A DNA stretch of 19,968 bases from Opitutia bacterium UBA7441 (GTDB lineage: Bacteria > Verrucomicrobiota > Verrucomicrobiia > Opitutales > Coraliomargaritaceae), in contig DLQD01000089.1 of the NCBI GenBank assembly GCA_002480015.1, positions 1 through 19,968 on the forward strand. Reading direction: 5' to 3'. Below are positions 8,391 to 14,196 of the stretch, piece after piece (position 1 is the stretch's first letter; every line of letters starts with the position of its first letter). The notes below the pieces were generated by a model. That model was given only the letters and a program-made list of their open reading frames with translations, was not told the origin of the DNA and ran no database searches. Both the position numbers and the translations under genes were made by a program.

Positions 8391-10820
8391 TTAAGAGACG
8401 GAAATGAGTTTATTGTTCTCTAAATACCAAGTCATTACTTGGTCTTCTTTGCACTTCAAATCTAGTTGTATGATTTGTTTAGACATATTCGAAAGTTGAA
8501 GTCCAATCGTCTGGTCTTTGTTCGAGCGGAATGTCGCAGTTAGCTTAAAAGGATTCATTTGCCATTCGAAGCTGATTTTAACGCCTGCACGAGTGCGCAT
8601 ATTCGTCACTTTACCTGCAGGCATTTCCTGCGGAAGAGCAGGTAATAGCTTAATCAAGTCAGGTGTGGATTGAACCAACATCTCGAATACTGTCGCAGTG
8701 AAGCCCATATTGGCATCAATCTGAAATGGTGTCGAACGCCCAAAAAACCAGTCCACAGAAATACCTGAACCACGATAGTCGTTATGGTAGGTGAAGAAGT
8801 TTTTACCCACACAGGTCTGCATAATAGCCTCAAGGCAATGGTATGCGCTCTCACCCTCGCCCATACGTGCCCGAATGTTTGCCATGTGCGCAAGCGACCA
8901 GCCGGTCTGATCCTTCTGACCAACAGTACCACGCAGATCGACCGCACGCTTAAAAGCGGGAAAGAGGTTTGGGTGAGATTCTTCGCTCACCTCAATGCCA
9001 GGGAAAAGTGGGTAGATGTGCGAAAGATGACGGTGTTCGTAATTGTCTGAAAAGCGGTGGTCAAGCCACTCGCGAATCGCTCCGTCTTCGTTGACTTCAT
9101 AGTCCGGTAAGCCCTCGAGAATGCACTCCCACCGTTCCAGGCTTTCACCGAAGATTTCGAATTCACGCGCGCCCTTGATTAAGTTTGAAAGCAGCTCGCG
9201 AGCAACGGCAACATCCATAGTCGCGTTGACGGTTAATCTTGGATGAATCGATGTTGGGGACTTGATGGCAAAAGACTCTTTCGGCCAATTCTCAGGAGAT
9301 GTCGAAGGCGAGATCACCACCTGACCCGCAGCATCATATGTAAAGAAGTCTTCGTAAAAGAGCGCAATCTCACGCATAAACGGAAGCAAGCGGCCTTTAA
9401 GAAAGTCACGGTCTCCTGTAAACAAATAGTAATCGTAAAAGAGCTGACTCAACCAACCGGCACCGGAAATCCAATTCACAATCCACGAACCGCCATGCAC
9501 ACTTCGCCCGGTTTCGGGTGAAGTCAATGCCGGGATAAAAATCCCACGACAACCGTAAAGTTTACGGGCGTTTTCGCGGTAATCCTCGAGATGCGATTCG
9601 TAGAAATTAAAGACGCCGAGCACCTCTTTATTCATTCCAGCAGGAAGCGCCTGCCAATAGTTCATCAGCAAGTTCTCATTGATCATGAAGAAGCAATCCC
9701 AAGGCGGCGCGTAGTCGCCATTCCAGATACCTTGCAGGTTCGAAGGCACGGAGCTTTCGTTCGAGCTATTGATCAACAAATAGCGACCGTAGTCTGTCAT
9801 CTTCTGTAGTAGCTCGACCGACATCGTGCCACCATAGGAATTCAGCAACAACGCTTCGTTTGAGGTCGACGTCTCACGTGATCCAGCAAACTCGACATGG
9901 CAGCCCTCAAAGAGAGGCCGCTGAACCGCCGCATGGCGGTCGCGAAGCACATCGTAGCTCTCGCCAAGTTCACAAATTTCCTGTTTGAGCCGCTCAATGG
10001 CGAGCTCTGAATCTTCGTATACAAAGACCTTCGAAAGGATCAATACGCCTGCTGCTTTACTGACGACGACACCAGTCGCTGAATCATTTAGGCGCACCGC
10101 TGCATCCGTTCCCGTGGGAATGACCCGAGAGACCACACCATACTCTTCAGAATGATACTCAGGATCTGTATAAACCCCACATCCGATCAACCATTCACCA
10201 TCCGAAGATGCAGTAAAATCAATTTCTGGGGTGAATAAAGTGCCATCATGGGTGATCGCATCTATAAGCTCATGCAACTCTAGAGAGAGGTTCCACTCTT
10301 GCGTAGACAGCGCGTCCCCCAATTGCTCGACAACGACACAGTCATCTGGACGAGAGACAAAGCTGCGGCGCACTTGAGGCTGATTTCCCCAAGTCCAGTA
10401 AGTCATTGACTCTGCAGTCGTCAGATCCAAATAGCGTTGATAATAATGAAAGCGATTTTGTGTGATACTGCTGAAACGTAGATCCGCAGCCGGATGATAA
10501 ACCGCACAACGACCTTCTTTCCCCTGAGCTTTCAAGGCGTCACAGTAGAGTTCATTGGCCGCAAGCATCTCCCCCTGATCGATCAATTCACGGCACTTTA
10601 AAAGCAACTCCGAAATATCAGGTAATTCAGGGATGATACCACCATACCAGAGACGCTCGTGGTTGATAAGTATCCGTTCCTCGCAAATTCGCCCATACGG
10701 CATCGCTCCAAGGTGCCCATTCCCTAGGGGAAACGCATCGCGCCACCAACCCGCAGGCTGAGCCATTTTCAGCAAACGATGATTCGACTGCCAAGATTGA
10801 TGATATTTAACTAAGTCCAT
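8391..10820 (-). CDS. GH95 alpha-L-fucosidase / alpha-L-galactosidase
   Basis: An 809-residue GH95 enzyme; the family inverts alpha-1,2-fucosides, and some members act on alpha-L-galactose. The N-terminal domain opens with PAGWWRDAFPLGNGHLGAM (22-40) and ERILINHERLWYGG (48-61). The (alpha/alpha)6 part carries NLQGIWNGDYAPPW (361-374), MINENLLMNYW (379-389) with Asn381 and Asn383 in the positions that activate water, SPSTSPENW (504-512) with Glu510 as the likely general acid, HRHLSHIYPLFPG (597-609) and IDANMGFTATVFEML (701-715) containing Asp702. No signal peptide is present: the frame upstream is open for 20 codons to a TAG but has no ATG and nothing hydrophobic. The protein therefore appears cytoplasmic, unlike its neighbours. 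It begins 60 bases after the symporter and ends 16 before the next gene. Confidence 0.93.
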   Translation of the reverse strand: MDLVKYHQSWQSNHRLLKMAQPAGWWRDAFPLGNGHLGAMPYGRICEERILINHERLWYGGIIPELPDISELLLKCRELIDQGEMLAANELYCDALKAQGKEGRCAVYHPAADLRFSSITQNRFHYYQRYLDLTTAESMTYWTWGNQPQVRRSFVSRPDDCVVVEQLGDALSTQEWNLSLELHELIDAITHDGTLFTPEIDFTASSDGEWLIGCGVYTDPEYHSEEYGVVSRVIPTGTDAAVRLNDSATGVVVSKAAGVLILSKVFVYEDSELAIERLKQEICELGESYDVLRDRHAAVQRPLFEGCHVEFAGSRETSTSNEALLLNSYGGTMSVELLQKMTDYGRYLLINSSNESSVPSNLQGIWNGDYAPPWDCFFMINENLLMNYWQALPAGMNKEVLGVFNFYESHLEDYRENARKLYGCRGIFIPALTSPETGRSVHGGSWIVNWISGAGWLSQLFYDYYLFTGDRDFLKGRLLPFMREIALFYEDFFTYDAAGQVVISPSTSPENWPKESFAIKSPTSIHPRLTVNATMDVAVARELLSNLIKGAREFEIFGESLERWECILEGLPDYEVNEDGAIREWLDHRFSDNYEHRHLSHIYPLFPGIEVSEESHPNLFPAFKRAVDLRGTVGQKDQTGWSLAHMANIRARMGEGESAYHCLEAIMQTCVGKNFFTYHNDYRGSGISVDWFFGRSTPFQIDANMGFTATVFEMLVQSTPDLIKLLPALPQEMPAGKVTNMRTRAGVKISFEWQMNPFKLTATFRSNKDQTIGLQLSNMSKQIIQLDLKCKEDQVMTWYLENNKLISVS

Positions 10821-10856
10821 TGGTAGAGAAATAATGAAGTCTACGATCGGCCTGAA

Positions 10857-10874
10857 GTTGACCCTTTCGGGAAC
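10857..10874 (-). other. Small GAAA-loop hairpin between symporter and GH95
   Basis: In the transcript orientation, CCC-GAAA-GGG forms a three-pair stem with a GNRA-type tetraloop, extended by GTT/AAC after a two-base bulge. It lies in the 60-base gap after the symporter stop. It could stabilise or separate the messages for the two genes, but it is short and has no T-tract. Confidence 0.25.
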
Positions 10875-10880
10875 AAGCTA

Positions 10881-12725
10881 CTATTTATTGTGAAGAAAAT
10901 CGGGCTCATCCACATCGTTGGCGCAATCTTTCTGAATGCGACGGATGGTCCAGACTAAACAGCCGGCCCCTACAACAATGAGCCCTAGCCCAAGAGCACG
11001 CGGCCCGAGCAGGATTTTACCGACACCGACGAGGATTGAAAGCATCGCAAACAAAGCAATCGCCCATGAGCACATCGTGCGGCCAAAAGGCTCCTCTTCA
11101 ATGTAAACGACCGTCATTTCCTTAATCACAGGACGCCAGCCGAAAGCAAAGGGACGTGCCCGCGCAGCGAACGCCTTCAAGCGATTCATGTCCTCTGCCT
11201 TTGTTAAGAGAGAACCAATCACCACCGCGAGGCCAACGACCACGACCATGAGTAGCATCCGGGCCCCGACGAGGTCGGGATCGTTACTAAGGTGGAATTG
11301 TATGCCTTCAGCACTGATGCCCGCACCAAATAGTTTATCAGTAAATGGGTTATCAAAGGCATTCACGAACAGTAGCAGTATCGCCATGATCCAACCGACC
11401 ACCAATGCGATCAGCTCACCCTTACCCGTGGTGCGCCACCACAACCAGCGCAGCACACCCGGGACCACAGCAGCTGATCCCAGGACAAAGGCTAGGGTCA
11501 GCAACTGCTGCATGTTGTCCGCCTTAATCGAAATGACAGCACCAGCGATTGCCATGAGCACCGTCGCGACACGCGCAATCGCGACGTAGTTCTTCTCGGT
11601 CGCATGCGTATTCATAAAGCGACGGTAAATATCATTCACCAGATAGGAAGAGCCCCAGTTAAACAACGTGCTAATGGTCGAGATAAAGGCGGCAAGAAGC
11701 GCCGCAACGAGCAGCCCTTTCAAACCAACCGGCATCACCATCACGATCATACGTGGATAGGCCGCACTCTGATCCGCCACACCCAGTTCAGGAATCAATA
11801 CCATCGAGCAAAGGCCCACCAAGATCCATGGCCACGCCATCAAAGAGTAATAGACTACCGTGTGCAGCAATTGAGCAAAGGCCGCATTCTTGGCATCCTT
11901 ACTCGCCAGTAAGCGCTGCGCTTGGTAAGCGCCACTCAGGCCTACACCAATCCAGAGGAAACCAAAGAAACCGATCGCATTCCAAGTCGACATCTGCCCC
12001 TCACCACCACCGATTTTCGGCGCGATGCTGAGTTCATGACCGCCCCAGTCTTTCATGACCCGAAGCTGCTCGACGAGCACATCCAGCCCCCCCACTTCGC
12101 GAACCGCCAAGACCGCTAAAACAATCGTGCCAACCGTGGCTAAGATGAACTGAATAAAGTCGGTATAAACGACCCCGAACAGTCCCGAAAGACCACACAT
12201 TAAAATCGCGACCATCACCACTGCAATCGTCACAGGAATCTGATGCTCAGGTGACAGGCCGACCGCTTCGCGCCCAATCGTCTCCATCGCTTTAATCACC
12301 CAGGCCGAAATCAGCGGGCATATAATGATCGCCCCCCACGCGCCCGACCAACCGCGCAGTGCCTTCGCCGGCGTGCCGCCATAGCGCGCTTCCATAAACT
12401 CGACATCGGTGACAAAAGCCATACGGCGCCATTTACGCCCGAAATAGACCAGTGCCAAAGCCGAACCGATGACCGGTGCCCAGAATTGCCAGATGTAGTG
12501 CACCCCATGACTACGCACCAGCGCACTCACCCACAGCGGCGTGTCGGCCGCGAAACTCGTGGCGATCATCGACGTTCCGCCAATATACCAAGGCAACGAA
12601 CGACCCGAGACGAAGAAGGAGTCCATATCCTCGCCGCCCTTCTTGGTGAAATACAAACCCACGCCGATCAACGACAGTAGGATCGCAGCAATGACGAGGT
12701 AATCAATTAATTCGAGTGCATACAT
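10881..12725 (-). CDS. Sodium:solute symporter (SSS family), probably sugar uptake
   Basis: A 614-residue inner-membrane protein with about 14 hydrophobic helices, starting with LIDYLVIAAILLSLIGVGLYF (residues 6-26). The early motif DSFFVSGRSLPWYIGGTSM (35-53), followed by IATSFAADTP, is characteristic of the SSS/SLC5 family, in which Na+ drives uptake of sugars, amino acids or organic acids. The last ~100 residues carry a charged cytoplasmic linker (KAEDMNRLKAFAARARPF) and a final pair of hydrophobic helices. It is the first gene of the minus-strand run, with GH95, a sulfatase, an esterase and GH29 downstream, so L-fucose or a related monosaccharide is the likely substrate. This is inferred only from position. 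A weak CGAG lies six to seven bases before the ATG. Confidence 0.93.
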   Translation of the reverse strand: MYALELIDYLVIAAILLSLIGVGLYFTKKGGEDMDSFFVSGRSLPWYIGGTSMIATSFAADTPLWVSALVRSHGVHYIWQFWAPVIGSALALVYFGRKWRRMAFVTDVEFMEARYGGTPAKALRGWSGAWGAIIICPLISAWVIKAMETIGREAVGLSPEHQIPVTIAVVMVAILMCGLSGLFGVVYTDFIQFILATVGTIVLAVLAVREVGGLDVLVEQLRVMKDWGGHELSIAPKIGGGEGQMSTWNAIGFFGFLWIGVGLSGAYQAQRLLASKDAKNAAFAQLLHTVVYYSLMAWPWILVGLCSMVLIPELGVADQSAAYPRMIVMVMPVGLKGLLVAALLAAFISTISTLFNWGSSYLVNDIYRRFMNTHATEKNYVAIARVATVLMAIAGAVISIKADNMQQLLTLAFVLGSAAVVPGVLRWLWWRTTGKGELIALVVGWIMAILLLFVNAFDNPFTDKLFGAGISAEGIQFHLSNDPDLVGARMLLMVVVVGLAVVIGSLLTKAEDMNRLKAFAARARPFAFGWRPVIKEMTVVYIEEEPFGRTMCSWAIALFAMLSILVGVGKILLGPRALGLGLIVVGAGCLVWTIRRIQKDCANDVDEPDFLHNK

Positions 12726-12790
12726 AACTCGACATGTTAGTAGTAACTTTAAGAACGTCGAGCATTTCTTTCGAGGAATTTAAGACCCAA

Positions 12791-12805
12791 ATAACCATGC
12801 AAATA
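12791..12805 (-). promoter_or_regulatory. Candidate operator upstream of the symporter operon
   Basis: ATAACCATGCAAATA on the plus strand matches ATTATCATGCAAATA at 17290-17304 at 13 of 15 positions, including an unbroken CATGCAAATA. Both copies have the same orientation relative to the minus-strand gene they precede. A shared regulator site, perhaps for the AraC protein encoded at 17353-18273, is the simplest reading, but chance is possible. Confidence 0.35.
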
Positions 12806-12831
12806 TTCGACAACTTGGAAGATTTACATGG

Positions 12832-12921
12832 ATGCTGGATCGAATTATCACAGACGAGGTTAAACAGGCCTTAAAACGGCAAGCGGCGGTTACATTGATC
12901 GGGCCACGCCAAGTAGGAAGG
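12832..12921 (+). pseudogene. AAA-ATPase (DUF4143-type) N-terminal remnant
   Basis: The frame from the ATG at 12832 reads LDRIITDEVKQALKRQAAV then TLIGPRQVG, matching the first ~30 residues of the widespread ATP-binding AAA proteins with a C-terminal DUF4143 domain, where GPRQVGKTT is the Walker A (P-loop) motif. The match stops at GPRQVG: the conserved Lys-Thr is replaced by Arg-Phe-Phe and a TAG ends the frame at 12985. The complete family proteins are roughly 370-420 residues, so more than 90 percent is missing. The break coincides within a base or two with the left copy of the 23-bp inverted repeat (12919). It is non-functional, and probably a scar of insertion or deletion. Confidence 0.75.
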
Positions 12922-12941
12922 TTCTTCGACAATACCAGTGG
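12919..12941 (+). repeat. Left 23-bp inverted repeat
   Basis: Core TTCTTCGACAAT (12922-12933). It matches the reverse complement of 13259-13281 except for A at 12934, where the partner copy has T. It begins at the truncation point of the ATPase remnant. Confidence 0.7.
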
Positions 12942-13119
12942 GTGCTTGCACTGTCAGTGCGTTCAATTCCCAGCCACACAGTTGACCTAGAGGTCTAAGA
13001 AAATCTTTTTTTAACCGCATCACGGATTGCTTCGCCATCTCCCAACTACGCTCTTCGAGCTTCGCTGGGCAGGCCGGCAGACCTCCGTCACGCAGATTAT
13101 AAATGAATTTAAGCGCCAA

Positions 13120-13149
13120 TCTATCTGCGTCAATCAGCGTGCATCTGCG
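13120..13149 (-). repeat. Three tandem degenerate 10-mers (CGCAGATNNA type)
   Basis: Read on the minus strand the units are CGCAGATGCA (13149-13140), CGCTGATTGA (13139-13130) and CGCAGATAGA (13129-13120). They are contiguous and in register. Short CGCAGAT tandems of this kind are often seen in intergenic DNA of environmental bacteria; I know of no proven function. Confidence 0.6.
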
Positions 13150-13258
13150 GTTAATATATGATCAGTTTAAGGTGCAGGTTTACCAACGTTCATTAGCGGT
13201 ATGATTACCAGAATCAGAGAGTCTACGGCCTGGGTTGAATCCCTAAATCCAGAATGAT

Positions 13259-13281
13259 CCACTGGAATTGTCGAAGAACCT
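13259..13281 (-). repeat. Right 23-bp inverted repeat
   Basis: Reverse-complement partner of 12919-12941 with one mismatch. It lies 62 bases downstream of the stop of the broken amidotransferase-like gene (13343). Confidence 0.7.
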
Positions 13282-13342
13282 GCCCATTGCTTTGCCTGAG
13301 GCGCGAACTGCAAGTCATCCCATCGGATGACTGTGAATTGCT
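13282..13342. other. Short gap between the right repeat and the broken amidotransferase-like gene
   Basis: Nothing recognisable. No terminator hairpin with a T-tract is visible after the stop codon of the preceding minus-strand gene. Confidence 0.4.
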
Positions 13343-14146
13343 TTATGAATGATTCGGGGCAAACAGTTGCCGCCAGAACAGATCGTACTGTTCCCACTTC
13401 ATAAAATTGACACCCCAGTGCGGGCTTGCTCCGGTCGTCCAGGCCGTCGTCCGTCCCTTGCCGAGATGACGCTCGGCAAGCAACGGATACCACGCGTTTC
13501 CGTTGCGGATTTCCACAATGACCTTTGCATCGGGCGACGGCGCGGTCTCGCTGAACCCCAGAATCGGCGGCACACCGGACCAATCGATCCCCTAGACCGC
13601 CGCATGACTGCCATCCGCCGTCCGTACTTCAAACGAAGCGGTAGATTCAATCAAATCATCGCCGTCAATGCACTCCACCGGCAGGACCCGTTCGTCGGTA
13701 TCTTTCTGCCAGCGACTGCGACCCCATCCGCCGTAGCCCTGATGGCCCGAAAAGCTGAACCAACCGCCGTTCATGTGAAAATGGCCCCCCTTCTCGACCC
13801 AGCGCTTCAAGAGATCAAAGCGATCCGGGAAGGTAACATATTTCTTTTGGAACTGGTTCTCAAAAAAGGAAGGGTTCAGGTGCAGCGACTGGGTCTCCAC
13901 GTCTCCGAATACAATCGCAGTGGCCCATTCCAGCTTTGCATCAAACTCCTCTGGAGACATGTGATACAGTTCCCAGGACGGGATCGAGATCACCTCCGTA
14001 TCCGGAATGCGCTCCAGAGCCCGGGTGAAATACTTTGCATAGTTCAACACCTCAAAATTTTTGATCGATGACCGGAACGCCGATTCACGAAATTCATTTC
14101 CCCAGTGTGCACACCAGTTCCCCACATGAAAAATACGGTTACTCAT
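13343..14146 (-). pseudogene. GATase1-like (PF07090/DUF1355-type) protein interrupted by an in-frame TAG
   Basis: The N-terminal part, from the ATG at 14146 (AGAGAGAA lies five bases upstream; an ATG at 14161 would add five residues), reads RIFHVGNWCAHWGNEFRES, then ATAIVFGDVETQSLHL, RFDLLKRWVEKGGHFHMNGG and WGRSRW. This pattern fits the putative glutamine-amidotransferase-like domain family that is usually about 250-260 residues long. A TAG at 13594-13592 stops the frame after DGSHAAV, at codon 185. Beyond it the same frame continues with GIDWSGVPPILGFSETAPSP and then GNAWYPLLAERHLGKGRTTAW to TAA at 13343, which completes the family pattern. Reading through would give about 267 residues. It ends with FWRQLFAPNHS. 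One CAG-to-TAG or GAG-to-TAG change explains the break; a sequencing error or suppression are alternatives. It follows the GH89 gene by 50 bases and is probably co-transcribed. Confidence 0.75.
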
Positions 14147-14196
14147 AAAATTCTCTCTCATTTATATTACTGTTTGGATGGCTCATTCGCATCCAC

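Larger units (their letters stand above)
12919..13281. mobile_element. Possible MITE-like element bounded by 23-bp inverted repeats
   Basis: Bases 12919-12941 and the reverse complement of 13259-13281 agree at 22 of 23 positions; the single mismatch is at 12934. The enclosed ~317 bases contain no recognisable gene. They include three tandem 10-mers (13120-13149) and a minus-strand frame whose translation continues out of the element into the antisense of the ATPase remnant, so it is not credible as a protein. The left repeat starts where the ATPase gene is broken. I find no clear target-site duplication. A non-autonomous transposable or REP-type element is the best explanation; an inversion scar is the alternative. 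Confidence 0.5.

Noticed and set aside
12871..13119. Minus-strand open frame of 82 codons in the inverted-repeat region
   Set aside because: Its last ~20 codons are the antisense of the ATPase remnant and it runs across the left repeat, so it is unlikely to be a gene. No family is recognised.
13167..13583. Minus-strand open frame of 138 codons overlapping the end of the amidotransferase-like gene
   Set aside because: It overlaps the better-supported frame out of register and crosses the right inverted repeat; no family pattern is visible.
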